A stretch of 64,000 nucleotides of DNA from Rubrivivax sp. (GCA_030681795.1 JAUXRG010000111.1:84504-148503), one strand, 5' to 3'. Shown: positions 18,170 through 27,450, numbered from the stretch's first letter. The notes: generated by a model from the letters alone, not told the origin. Numbers and translations are program-made.

Positions 18170-19195
18170 TTACCTGGTCGCGCAAGCCGGCACCGAGGTC
18201 AGCGCGGTGCCGTTGATGGTCATCTTCACCTGCAGGGTCGAAGCGGGCACGACGGTGGCCACGGCATTCGAACCGTTGGCCCCGGTGAAGGCGATCTTGC
18301 CGCTCAATATGTCACCGCTGGTGCTCTGCACCATGGGTTGCGTCGTGGCGATGTCGAAATAGGTGCCAGCGCTGCGGTAGCCGCGCCCGGTCATCGTCCA
18401 CTCGGTGTTGCCAACTTCGTTCACGTACTGTGTGAGCGCGTAGTTGGTCTCGCGATAGACCTTGCCATTGGCGTCGTTCCTGACCGTGATCTCACCCATC
18501 GAGATGACATTCGGCTTGGCTGCCGTGGGTGCACCTCCGGGCACACCCACCACCATCTTGAACGCGGTGAAGTTAGTGGTTTGCGCGCTGGTGACGGTAC
18601 CGGCCGCGTTCTTCGTGACGCTGGTCAACGCCGTCGACGTGCTGGCCTCGAGCTGCGTGGTGATGGGGCCAGTGGCCGTCGGTGTCGCGGTGTTGACGAA
18701 GGTGATGCCGCCATTCATCGTCTGCTTGTCGCCGGTGTCGCTGTCGAGTTGGCAATAGCCCTCGAAGGCCAGCGTGGCCCGGGTCACGCCATCGAGGTGC
18801 GAGTAATTGCGGTAGCCGTAACGGCCGCCGCAGCTCCCCAACTGATCGGCCGGTGGCGTGGTGCCCAGCGCCTGCGGGCGCTCCGTGGGCAGTCCGAGCG
18901 CGCTGCCGCGCAGGACCGGGCTGCCGATGAGGATTGCCCTGACCAGGCTGGGCGCGTGCGCCGAGCGCAGCACACCGGTGGTGCCGTCCTGGCACACGGC
19001 GACCAAGCCGCCGAAATCGGTGATGGCACTGGTGACGCCGGCGGTGTCGATGGCCGTGGGCTGTTCGTTCACCGGGGGGGCAGCGTCGTCGTCGCCACCG
19101 CCACCGCCGCAGGAAACGGCCAGCGCCACGGCGCCGGCCATGGCCGCAGCCCCACCGAGGACCTTCAAGGTTTTGAACTCGTTGCTGGTGCGCAT
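18170..19195 (-). CDS. Unrecognised lipoprotein
   Basis: 341 aa from the second of two adjacent ATG codons (19198 and 19195). A strong AAGGAGG lies 3 nt before the first and 6 nt before the second, which favours 19195. A lipobox LAVSC (Cys29) is followed by GGGGGDDD, a flexible acidic linker. The mature part is Thr/Ser/Asn-rich and beta-like, with cysteines at VAVCQDG, GSCGGRYG, GYCQLD and VPACATR that could form two disulphides. I recognise no domain. It lies 31 nt upstream of the ABC permease and 104 nt downstream of the S9 peptidase, so it could be co-expressed with either. Confidence 0.7.
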   Translation of the reverse strand: MRTSNEFKTLKVLGGAAAMAGAVALAVSCGGGGGDDDAAPPVNEQPTAIDTAGVTSAITDFGGLVAVCQDGTTGVLRSAHAPSLVRAILIGSPVLRGSALGLPTERPQALGTTPPADQLGSCGGRYGYRNYSHLDGVTRATLAFEGYCQLDSDTGDKQTMNGGITFVNTATPTATGPITTQLEASTSTALTSVTKNAAGTVTSAQTTNFTAFKMVVGVPGGAPTAAKPNVISMGEITVRNDANGKVYRETNYALTQYVNEVGNTEWTMTGRGYRSAGTYFDIATTQPMVQSTSGDILSGKIAFTGANGSNAVATVVPASTLQVKMTINGTALTSVPACATR

Positions 19196-19302
19196 CATGA
19201 CCCTCCTTCAAATGAGGGTTTTATCCTGCGCCCCTCGACGGCAGATGCATTGAGGTCCGTCAATATCGCAGCAATTGCCGTGGTGAGACCCCCCTGGATG
19301 GG

Positions 19303-21363
19303 TTAGTTCTTGCGCTTGCTCGTTGCCCCGCCGTGCTGCGCCAGCCAGCCGAAGCATTCGCCGTACCAGAGCTTGCTGTTGCGGGGTTTGAGGATCCAAT
19401 GGTTCTCGTCGGGGAACCACAGCAGCCGAGCGTCGACGCCACGCGCCTTGAGCGTGTTGTAGTAGGCCAGGCCCTGGGCGTCGGGCACGCGGTAGTCGAG
19501 CGCGCCGTGGATCACCAGCGTGGGCGTGGCCATGCCCGCGGCGAAGGCGTGCGGGCTTTGGGCGTGGACGCCGGCCATGTCGTCCCAGTACCAGTTTCCC
19601 AGTTCCTTGGCGTGCCAGCTCCAGGCGTCGTCGGCAAACATGCCCACCCAGTCGAAGCAGCCGGCGTGGCAGACATAGGCCCGGTAGCGCTCGGCCGGCA
19701 GGTGGCCGTTCATCCAGGCGACCATGAAGCCGCCATAGCTGCCCCCGGTGGCGAACAGGCGCTTGCGGTCGATCCAGGGCTTGCCCAGCAGCCAGTCGGT
19801 GCCGGCTTCGATGTCCTGCAGTTCGAGCTCGCCCCAGCGGTGCGTGATGCTGTCGAGGAAGGCGAAGCCGAAGCCCGACGAGCCGTGGTAGTTGACGCTG
19901 GCCACCACATAGCCCTGCGCCGCGAAGAGCTGCGTGTTCCAGCGGTAGTGCCAGTTGTCGCCCGGCCCGGTGTGCGGGCCGCCGTGGATGTTGTGCAGCA
20001 ACGGGTATTTCTTGCGGGCGTCGAAGCCCGGGGGGTAGACGAGCCACATCTGCACCTCGTCGCCCTGGTCCTTGCCTTGGCTGCCGGCGGCGCTGGCGCC
20101 CTTGACCCACACCTCTTCGACACGGCCCAGCGCCAGCTTGCCCACCAGCGCGTCGTTGAAGTGTTCGATGCGCCGCGGTGCCTGCCCCGGCAGGTGGGCG
20201 TGCAGACGGCCCGGGTGCGTGGCCGAATCGGCCAGCGTGACCAGCGTGCCCGCAGCCTTGTCGAAGCCGCCGACCCAGCCGCCGTGGACCACGACCTCGG
20301 CGCGACGGTCGGGCAGGTCGAAGCGCCACAGGTGCGTGCGGCCCTTGTCCTCGGCGCAAAAGAGCACGGCCTGGCCGTCCTCTTCCCAATGCAGCGGGGC
20401 GTGCACCTCGTGGTCCCACTCGGCGCTGACGACTTCCCAGCGGCCGTCTTCGCGGTCCCACACCGCGAGCTGCGCGGGCATCGTGTGCTTGATGGCCTGG
20501 TGGCTGGCGCTGAAGGCGACGCGGCCGCCATCCGGGCTGTAGCGTGGTTCGCCCAGGTCCCATTCGGCGTCGCGCGCGATGACCGTGGTCTTGCCGGTCC
20601 TGAGCTCCATCTCGGCCAGCGCGAAGCGGCCGTCGGCACGCTTCTCCGCGGCCGGGTCGAAGGCGAAGACGACACGCCGGCCGTCGGGCGAGATGTCGAA
20701 GTGGTTGGCGTTGGGGTCGGAGCGGCCGAGCTCGTAGTCCGTGCCCTCGAACAGGTCGGTCACCTTGCCGGTGCCGCCGTCGCGCCCGAGCACCAGCAGG
20801 TGCAGATGCGGCACCCGGCCCATCGGCAGGTTCTGGTCCCAGTGGCGGTACTGCGCCTGGCTGGTGACGTAGCCCGACTCCTTGCGTTCCTTGAATTCCT
20901 TGTGCTTCTTCGCCTGCGCCTTGACGCCCTTGAGCTCGGGCCAGACCCAGCTGATGAAGAGCAGCCGACGGCCGTCCGGGGCCCAGCGGAAGGCCTCGAC
21001 GCCGGTGGCCACCTCGGCTGCGCGGCGCGCCTCGCCGCCGTCGGGCGCGATGACGTAGAGCTGCGCCGTCTCGTCCTTCTTGCCCTGCTGCTCGCGCTTG
21101 GCGGTGAAGGCGATGAGCTCGCCTTCACCCCGCCGGTTGGGGCTCCAGCGCGGTGCGCCGTCCTTCTCGCCGCATTGCGTCAGCGGGCGGGGCGCGCCCC
21201 CCAGCGTGGAGAGCAGCCAAAGCGAGGAGGTCGACTTGTTGTCTTCCATCGAAAAGCGCGTCAGCGCCGCCACCGCCTGCGCGCCGTCGGGGCTGAGGCT
21301 GGGTGCACCCAGGCGCTCGATATTCCAGAGGTCTTCGACGGTGATGTTCTTCTTGCGGGCCAT
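19303..21363 (-). CDS. S9 family prolyl oligopeptidase-type peptidase
   Basis: 686 aa. Predicted cytosolic serine peptidase cleaving short peptides. An N-terminal seven-bladed WD40-like propeller (repeats with SPDG, WAPDG, SPDG) covers residues ~10-400; the alpha/beta hydrolase domain follows. The catalytic triad is in GGSYGG (Ser), HGALDYRVP (Asp) and DENHW (His), typical of the acylaminoacyl-peptidase/DPP branch. No signal peptide at the chosen start MARKKN (21363), which is preceded by GGAGAGACTGGAC. The frame remains open 169 codons upstream through the neighbouring acetyltransferase gene, which I treat as spurious. Confidence 0.88.
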   Translation of the reverse strand: MARKKNITVEDLWNIERLGAPSLSPDGAQAVAALTRFSMEDNKSTSSLWLLSTLGGAPRPLTQCGEKDGAPRWSPNRRGEGELIAFTAKREQQGKKDETAQLYVIAPDGGEARRAAEVATGVEAFRWAPDGRRLLFISWVWPELKGVKAQAKKHKEFKERKESGYVTSQAQYRHWDQNLPMGRVPHLHLLVLGRDGGTGKVTDLFEGTDYELGRSDPNANHFDISPDGRRVVFAFDPAAEKRADGRFALAEMELRTGKTTVIARDAEWDLGEPRYSPDGGRVAFSASHQAIKHTMPAQLAVWDREDGRWEVVSAEWDHEVHAPLHWEEDGQAVLFCAEDKGRTHLWRFDLPDRRAEVVVHGGWVGGFDKAAGTLVTLADSATHPGRLHAHLPGQAPRRIEHFNDALVGKLALGRVEEVWVKGASAAGSQGKDQGDEVQMWLVYPPGFDARKKYPLLHNIHGGPHTGPGDNWHYRWNTQLFAAQGYVVASVNYHGSSGFGFAFLDSITHRWGELELQDIEAGTDWLLGKPWIDRKRLFATGGSYGGFMVAWMNGHLPAERYRAYVCHAGCFDWVGMFADDAWSWHAKELGNWYWDDMAGVHAQSPHAFAAGMATPTLVIHGALDYRVPDAQGLAYYNTLKARGVDARLLWFPDENHWILKPRNSKLWYGECFGWLAQHGGATSKRKN

Positions 21364-21395
21364 GTCCAGTCTCTCCAGTTTTCGTGGGCCGTCGG

Positions 21396-21986
21396 TCAGC
21401 GCGGTTTGGCGAGCTGCCAGTCGAGGTGGGATCTCACCGCCGGCCACTCGGCGGCGGTGATGCTGTAGACGGCGGTGTCGCGCAGGCTGCCGTCGGCGGC
21501 GATCTGGTGCGCGCGCAGGATGCCGTCGAGCTGCGCGCCCAGCCGCTCGATGGCCTGCCGGCTTGGCGTATTCAGGCGATGCGTGCGCAACTCGACTGCG
21601 ATGCAGCCCAGCGCTTCGAAGGCATGGGCGAGCAGCAGCCGCTTGCACTGCGTATTCAGCGCCGTGCGTTGTGCACTGGCGCGATACCAGGTGCTGCCGA
21701 TCTCGACGCGGCGGCTCCTGGCGTCGATATGCATGTAGGTGCTCATGCCGACGATGCGGCCGCACGCGTCGAACACCGTGAAGGGCAGCATGGCGCCACG
21801 GGCCTGCAGCGCCAGGCGGCGCGCGATCTCGGTGGCCATGCCTTCGGGTGAGGGCACGGCGGTGTACCACAGCCGCCAGAGCTCGCCGTCACGGGTGGCA
21901 GCGCACAGCGCGTCGTGGTGCTCGGGGGCCAGCGGCCGCAGCGTGGCGTGCGGCCCGGACAGGGTCACCGGTTCAGGCCAGGCCAT
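21396..21986 (-). CDS. GNAT family N-acetyltransferase (RimJ/RimL-like)
   Basis: 196 aa. RimJ/RimL-type acetyl-CoA-dependent N-acetyltransferase. It opens with the typical LSGPHATLRPLAPEHHDAL, followed by GRIVGMSTYMHI, then RRVEIGSTWY and a C-terminal region with ALNTQCKRLLLAHAFEALGCIAVELRTH, matching the acetyl-CoA-binding fold of this subgroup. Substrate is unknown. It begins 6 nt after the stop of the MoxR ATPase gene and ends 32 nt before the S9 peptidase start, so the three are likely one transcript. Confidence 0.85.
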   Translation of the reverse strand: MAWPEPVTLSGPHATLRPLAPEHHDALCAATRDGELWRLWYTAVPSPEGMATEIARRLALQARGAMLPFTVFDACGRIVGMSTYMHIDARSRRVEIGSTWYRASAQRTALNTQCKRLLLAHAFEALGCIAVELRTHRLNTPSRQAIERLGAQLDGILRAHQIAADGSLRDTAVYSITAAEWPAVRSHLDWQLAKPR

Positions 21987-21992
21987 CGGCGC

Positions 21993-22847
<855 letters not shown>

Positions 22848-22882
22848 GCGCGGCGTGGGCTGGGTTGAGCAGGGTTCGCGCC

Positions 22883-22914
22883 AGTATATGAGGGCCCTGA
22901 GGCGCTTCTATACT
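22883..22914. promoter_or_regulatory. Divergent -10 elements in the moxR/cytochrome c gap
   Basis: TATACT occurs on the minus strand (22888-22883, facing the MoxR gene) and on the plus strand (22909-22914, facing the cytochrome gene). Neither has a good -35, which suits activator-dependent promoters. The FNR box lies just to the right: near -47 for the leftward promoter and over the start point for the plus-strand TATACT. Confidence 0.4.
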
Positions 22915-22916
22915 TC

Positions 22917-22930
22917 TTGATCCATATCAA
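22917..22930. promoter_or_regulatory. Perfect FNR/Anr-type box
   Basis: TTGATCCATATCAA matches the FNR consensus TTGAT-N4-ATCAA at every specified base. It lies in the 139-nt divergent region, 57 nt upstream of the cytochrome c start and 70 nt upstream of the MoxR start. If it acts at -41.5 on the cytochrome gene, transcription would begin near 22965. Oxygen-dependent control is the natural inference. Confidence 0.72.
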
Positions 22931-22986
22931 TGTCGGCGCGCCTGGATGACCCGGACATCCCGCCCCACCACTCCGCCCCGCGCACC

Positions 22987-23643
22987 ATGATCAAAGCTCA
23001 ATTGCCGAACGTTCTGCTCCTGGCCCTGGCGTTGGCCAGCCTGGGCGCCCAGGCCCAGGACGCATCTGCGGGCCAGAAAAAGGCCGCCATGTGCATAGGC
23101 TGCCACGGCATCCCGGGCTACCAGGCGACTTTCCCGGAGCTCTACAAGGTGCCGATGATCGCGGGGCAGAACGTCAAGTACCTCGCCGGCGCGCTGGCGG
23201 CCTACAAGAAGGGCGAGCGCAAGCACCCCACGATGCGAGCCATCTCCGCGTCGCTCTCCGACGCCGATATGGCCGACCTGGCGGCGTTCTACGAGAAGCA
23301 GGGGGCGGCTTCGGTCAAGCCCGTCGCCGAGACGCCGGCCGTCCCGCCTTCAGCGGAAGTGGCGGCGCTGTTGACCAAAGGCGCCTGCGTCTCCTGCCAC
23401 GGCGCCAACCTGAGCAAGCCCATCGATCCGACCTACCCCAAGCTGGCCGGCCAGCAGGCCAGCTACCTGGCCGCCGCGCTGCGTGCCTACGGCACCGAAG
23501 GCAACCCGCATATCGGCCGCAGCAACGCCATCATGGTGGGCCAGATGAAGCCCTTCAAGCGCGACGAACTCAAGGCCCTGGCGCAGTACATCGGCTCGCT
23601 GCCGGGCGAGCTGAGCACGGTGCCGGAATCACGATTCCGCTGA
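22987..23643 (+). CDS. Diheme cytochrome c (c4-like), periplasmic
   Basis: 218 aa. Soluble periplasmic electron carrier with two class I c-type domains. The signal peptide MIKAQLPNVLLLALALASLGAQA is cut near residue 23; heme-binding CIGCH (36-40) and CVSCH (134-138) sit in the two halves, with likely axial methionines in HPTMRAIS and VGQMKPF. A 19-residue upstream in-frame extension was rejected because it precedes the signal peptide. Cytochromes c4 feed electrons to cbb3 or other terminal oxidases. The perfect FNR box upstream agrees with micro-oxic regulation. Confidence 0.9.
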   Translation: MIKAQLPNVLLLALALASLGAQAQDASAGQKKAAMCIGCHGIPGYQATFPELYKVPMIAGQNVKYLAGALAAYKKGERKHPTMRAISASLSDADMADLAAFYEKQGAASVKPVAETPAVPPSAEVAALLTKGACVSCHGANLSKPIDPTYPKLAGQQASYLAAALRAYGTEGNPHIGRSNAIMVGQMKPFKRDELKALAQYIGSLPGELSTVPESRFR

Positions 23644-23661
23644 GGGCTCGCAAGCGCCTGT

Positions 23662-23696
23662 GCCGCGCGTGCCCATCTCGGCACGCCACACGCGGC
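23662..23696 (+). terminator. Possible terminator hairpin after cytochrome c
   Basis: Nested inverted repeats GCCGCG-CGTGCC and GGCACG-(5 nt)-CGCGGC around a 6-nt loop begin about 18 nt after the cytochrome stop. There is no T-tract. The rest of 23644-23911 holds the palindrome described next and no gene. Confidence 0.35.
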
Positions 23697-23790
23697 GCGC
23701 TGAGCGCTGCCAGGGTCGACAAGTCCACGCGGCGAGCGCCCCCGGGGTGAGCCCAGGGCCCGGCGTCGAGCTCACGGGATCACCGCGCGG

Positions 23791-23804
23791 TTGAGCATGC
23801 TCAA
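23791..23804. promoter_or_regulatory. 14-bp perfect palindrome, CRP/FNR-family operator candidate
   Basis: TTGAGCATGCTCAA is fully self-complementary and keeps the TTGA-N6-TCAA half-sites of the FNR/DNR/NnrR group, while differing from the strict FNR consensus at one position of each arm. It is centred about 40 bp before the start point predicted from TAGATT at 23826-23831, a class II activator position. Confidence 0.5.
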
Positions 23805-23825
23805 TTCGCGGACATCGTGGCGACG

Positions 23826-23831
23826 TAGATT
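23826..23831 (+). promoter_or_regulatory. Candidate -10 for the large lipoprotein gene
   Basis: TAGATT, with no -35 but with the palindrome in the activator position, would give a start near 23838 and a 74-nt leader. An alternative is TTGACT (23844-23849) spaced 18 nt from TATTGC. Confidence 0.35.
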
Positions 23832-23911
23832 GGCTGCTCACCGTTGACTCCAGCGAGGCGCTACGTGTATTGCGCAAGCGCGGTTCTCTGGAGAGAAACG
23901 TGGAGGATGCC

Positions 23912-26044
23912 ATGAGAGCAACCTTGGACAGTTCGCCTCGCGAGTTCGGTTTGCGTCAGAGATACCGCTACGCCCGATGGCCGATTCGGCTGGCGAGTGC
24001 CGGTCTGATCGTCGGTCTGTTCGGTGGCTGCGGAGACTCCTCGGACTCGCCGCCACCGCCGGCCACGGTGACCCTCAGCGGCGTCGTGGCCGACGGCCTC
24101 CTGCAAGGCGTCACCGCCTGCTACGACCTGAACAATGACGGGGCTTGCGGCAGCACGGAGCCCGTGTCCAGCGTCACCAGTGCCAATGGCGCGTACTCGA
24201 TCACGGTACTGGCCACCGACGCTGGCGCGCATGCGGTGATCGCGAACGTGCCGGCCACTGCGATCGACCAGACGACCGGCGTCGCGATCGGCGTCGCGAC
24301 CACGTTCAAGGCGCCCGCCACGGGCATCACGGGTGCGCAGACGGTCTTTGTCAGCCCGCTGACCACCTTGGTGCAGACGCTGATGGACGCCAGCGGCCAT
24401 AGCGCGGCCGTTGCCACGGCGTTCGTGAAGGAGCAGTCTGGCCTGTCGCTGTCGCCGTTGTCGGATTTCACGGCGCTTCCGAACGATCCGAACGCGCAGC
24501 AGGCGGCCACGCTAGCGAGGCTCACCGTGCTCACCCAGCAGCGCCTGGCGCTGGCCTTGGCGCCGAAGCTCGGTCAGAACGACCTCACCGGCACAGCCAT
24601 CACGCAGGCCGACATCGACAAGAGCGTCGGCAGGGCGCTGCTCGGCGCGCTGCCGGCATTGACCGCGGCGGCCACGGACCCGGCGGTCACCGGCGCCGCC
24701 GACAAGCAGGCCGCGCTGGCGGCGGCGGCGCAGGACCTGGTGGCCACACAGCCGGCGCTCGATGCGGCCGATGTCCTGGCATTGATCGGTGCCACGCGAA
24801 GCATTGACGCCGGGCCAGTCGGCACGCCGACCGCTACCGCCACTCTGCGCGGATTCCGCTACACGGATGCCAACAACTGGACCTATCGCGCGGAGATGGC
24901 GACCGCTGGAGACAACACGCCCGACGCGAACCAGCTGACGCGCCGCTACTTCCTGCATGCCAAGGCCGAGGCCGGCGCTACCGAGCAATGGGGCTTTGGC
25001 ACGGTGGCGAAGCGCCAGGGCGACTTGCACTGGAACGGCAGTGCCTGGGTCGCCTGCATGCTCGGCCAGCGCAGCAGCCAGGCTGTTCCCGACGCACTGG
25101 GGCGCAGGGCCTACGACTTCTGCAACAAATTCGCAGAAGGCGTTTTGCAGCGCAGCGCGTTGGACATCGCTGGGCAGACGCTGCAAAACGTCGTCAGCTT
25201 GCGCATACGCGCCTTCCCGGCGGGCAGCGAAGAGTCAGGTGAGAACGGTGTCGACTTTGTCAATTGGGGGCCGGCGGACCTGGGCCTGCTGGGGGGAGGC
25301 AGCTTCCCGCAGGGCTCGCTGCTGTACTACGACACGACGCAGCCGCTGAAGAGCGCTTTCGCCTATGACGTGAACAATATCGCCACAGGCTGGAATGCCG
25401 CCGTCGCTGCTGGCGGCAACGCACAGGCGGACCCTACGCTGGCTTGCCGCCAGGCGTTCATCGGCACCCTGCAAGCCAGCCCGGTGGCCACGCTGGAGGC
25501 CTTGGCCGCAAGCCATCAGGGCGCGCCTTGCCAGGTCAATTCGCAGACAGACGCCTATGGATCGAGCCTGACGCCCAACCTGTGGTTCAACAACTTCACG
25601 GCAGGAATGGGCAACGCGTTGGACCTGGTGGCCAGGCCTGCTGGCACCGGCCTCTTCTTCACGACCATCGGCAATCTGCGCGTTTCGTTCACTGCCAACA
25701 GCACGGCCGTCACCTATTACCTCTGCTATGCACGCACCACCGGCACCAGCATCCTGCCCGATCGCATCATCGACACCGTGGGCGCGCCGCGCAACTGCAG
25801 TGTCATCGGCAGCGGCAGCTATGCCATCCAGACCATGGGTGATGCACGCGTGATGACATTCGCCAACCTGCCGACGGTGATGCATCGCATGGGATTCAAT
25901 CGCGTATTCATCGAGCGGGGCGGCACGGTCTACGCGGGCTACCAGAATGCAGTGGGCAGCATGAAGAGCAAGGTTCGCCTGAACCTGACTGCGGCCAATG
26001 CGGTCTTCGGCGTGCTGGGACTGGCGCCACTGACGCCGCAGTGA
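23912..26044 (+). CDS. Large unrecognised lipoprotein
   Basis: 710 aa. Start ATG at 23912 is fixed by GGAGG five nt upstream. An arginine-rich segment, a hydrophobic helix and the lipobox LFGGC (Cys40) give a lipoprotein; the mature chain starts GDSSDSPPPP, a spacer. Residues ~48-110 look like a small carboxypeptidase-regulatory-type beta domain (LSGVVADGLLQGVTACYD, then NGAYSITV). The middle (~110-310) is Ala/Leu-rich and probably helical; residues ~315-705 are beta-like with several paired cysteines. No enzymatic motif is evident and I cannot assign a function. It stands alone between the cytochrome gene and a convergent operon. Confidence 0.75.
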   Translation: MRATLDSSPREFGLRQRYRYARWPIRLASAGLIVGLFGGCGDSSDSPPPPATVTLSGVVADGLLQGVTACYDLNNDGACGSTEPVSSVTSANGAYSITVLATDAGAHAVIANVPATAIDQTTGVAIGVATTFKAPATGITGAQTVFVSPLTTLVQTLMDASGHSAAVATAFVKEQSGLSLSPLSDFTALPNDPNAQQAATLARLTVLTQQRLALALAPKLGQNDLTGTAITQADIDKSVGRALLGALPALTAAATDPAVTGAADKQAALAAAAQDLVATQPALDAADVLALIGATRSIDAGPVGTPTATATLRGFRYTDANNWTYRAEMATAGDNTPDANQLTRRYFLHAKAEAGATEQWGFGTVAKRQGDLHWNGSAWVACMLGQRSSQAVPDALGRRAYDFCNKFAEGVLQRSALDIAGQTLQNVVSLRIRAFPAGSEESGENGVDFVNWGPADLGLLGGGSFPQGSLLYYDTTQPLKSAFAYDVNNIATGWNAAVAAGGNAQADPTLACRQAFIGTLQASPVATLEALAASHQGAPCQVNSQTDAYGSSLTPNLWFNNFTAGMGNALDLVARPAGTGLFFTTIGNLRVSFTANSTAVTYYLCYARTTGTSILPDRIIDTVGAPRNCSVIGSGSYAIQTMGDARVMTFANLPTVMHRMGFNRVFIERGGTVYAGYQNAVGSMKSKVRLNLTAANAVFGVLGLAPLTPQ

Positions 26045-26059
26045 AGGCAGCCATCGCCT

Positions 26060-26959
26060 TCAAGAGCGAAACGCCGAGTGGGAGGGCCAGCGCAGCAAGC
26101 CCGTGGAGAGCGCCGTGCCCAGCAGGATCACGGCGCAGCCGGCCAGCATGCCCGCGGTGGGCCGCTCGGCCAGGAAGAGCCAGCCCCAGAGCATCGCGAA
26201 GGCCGGGATCAGGAAGGTCACCGAAATGGCATTCGCCGCGCCGGCATGGGCGATGAGCCTGAAATACAGCACATAGGCCGCGCCGGTGCAGGCCACGGCC
26301 AGGGCGCCGGCGCTCCACCAGGCGGTGGCGCCGGGCGTCACCGCCGGCCAGGCCCAGGCGGCGGGCAGGGCCAGAAGCAGCGCGGCGCTGAGCTGGCTGC
26401 CCGCGGCCACCGCCATCGGCGGCACGCCGCCGAGGTGACGGCGCGACAGGTTGGCGGCGACCCCGTAGAGCATGGCAGCGGCCACGCAGGCGGCGATGCC
26501 CAGCGCCGGGCTGACGCCGTGCAGCCCGGGCCTGAAGTCGGCCTTGCCCCAGCTCAGGCCCACCACCCCGGCCACGCCGATGGCCAAACCCAGCGCGCGC
26601 GAAGGGCCGAGCTTGTCGCCCAGCCACAGCCGCGCCACGAGTGCGCCCCAGATCGGCGCCGTGGCGTTGAATACCGACATCAACGCCGCCGAGAGCGCGA
26701 GCGCGGCCAGGGTGAAGAAGAGAAAGGGCAGCGCCGAATTGACCAGGCCCACCACCGCGATGGCGCGCCAATGCTGGCGCAGCGCAGGCCCTTCGCCGCG
26801 CGCCAGCAGCAAGGGCATGAGCACCAGCGCCGCGCCGGCGACGCGAACGAAGACCAGCGCCAGCGGGCCGAAATCCACCGCGCCCAGGCGCATGAAGAGG
26901 AACGACGCGCCCCACAGCGCGCCCAGCAGCAGCAGCTCGGCGCCGTCGCGCCGCGTCAC
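26060..26959 (-). CDS. EamA/DMT superfamily exporter
   Basis: 299 aa with ten hydrophobic helices arranged as two EamA repeats. Members export amino acids, nucleotides or other metabolites across the inner membrane. The start is GTG at 26959, overlapping the ogt stop (GTGA), so it is the third gene of the alkA-ogt operon. Its last four helices retain the FLIPAFAMLWGWLFLAERPT type motif. Substrate is unknown. Placement with repair genes may simply be operon economy. Confidence 0.85.
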   Translation of the reverse strand: MTRRDGAELLLLGALWGASFLFMRLGAVDFGPLALVFVRVAGAALVLMPLLLARGEGPALRQHWRAIAVVGLVNSALPFLFFTLAALALSAALMSVFNATAPIWGALVARLWLGDKLGPSRALGLAIGVAGVVGLSWGKADFRPGLHGVSPALGIAACVAAAMLYGVAANLSRRHLGGVPPMAVAAGSQLSAALLLALPAAWAWPAVTPGATAWWSAGALAVACTGAAYVLYFRLIAHAGAANAISVTFLIPAFAMLWGWLFLAERPTAGMLAGCAVILLGTALSTGLLRWPSHSAFRS

Positions 26960-27450
26960 AGCCGCGCGCCCTCATGGCGCAGCAGCGCCTCCTTGCGCGG
27001 CAGGCCGCCGGCATAACCGGTGAGCGCACCGCTGGCGCCCACCACGCGGTGGCAGGGCACGATGATGGAGATCGGGTTGCGCGCGATCGCTGCGCCCACG
27101 GCGCGCACGGCGCTCGGGCGCCTGACCCGGCGTGCGACCTCGCCGTAGCTGGACAAGGTTCCCGCCGCGATGCCGCAGAGCACGGCCCACACCGCGCGCT
27201 GGAACTCGGTGCCCTGCGCGTCCAGCGGCACGGTGAATGCCGTGCGCGGGTCGTGCCAGTAGGCGGCGAACTCGCGCGCGGCCTGCGCCAGGTGCGGGTG
27301 CCCGGGGGCCAGCGGGGCATCGACCTCGTCGCTGCGGTGCGCCTGGCCGTCGAACCAGGCCAGCGCCAGGCCGCGCGGCGTGGCGGCCAGGGTGAGCGGG
27401 CCGAGCGGCGTCTCGATGCGCGATCGGGCTTCGAAGCAGGGGGTCTTCAT
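26956..27450 (-). CDS. ogt: Methylated-DNA-protein-cysteine methyltransferase
   Basis: 164 aa. Repairs O6-alkylguanine and O4-alkylthymine by irreversible transfer to its own cysteine. The active-site motif IIVPCHRVVG is intact, preceded by a helix-turn-helix region (GEVARRVRRPSAVRAVGAAIARNP) and the N-terminal ribonuclease-like domain. The start ATG at 27450 overlaps the stop of the Ada/AlkA gene by 4 nt. A 245-residue in-frame extension upstream crosses that gene and was rejected. Confidence 0.93.
   Translation of the reverse strand: MKTPCFEARSRIETPLGPLTLAATPRGLALAWFDGQAHRSDEVDAPLAPGHPHLAQAAREFAAYWHDPRTAFTVPLDAQGTEFQRAVWAVLCGIAAGTLSSYGEVARRVRRPSAVRAVGAAIARNPISIIVPCHRVVGASGALTGYAGGLPRKEALLRHEGARL

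Noticed and set aside
21364..21870. N-terminal extension of the S9 peptidase
   Set aside because: It overlaps the acetyltransferase gene in another frame; MARKKN at 21363 has a ribosome site and family-like start.
22930..22986. 19-residue upstream extension of the cytochrome c
   Set aside because: It would precede a complete signal peptide, and its start touches the FNR box.
23644..23780. Remnant gene downstream of cytochrome c
   Set aside because: Frames are short with no start plus ribosome site; the region is better explained by a hairpin and promoter DNA.
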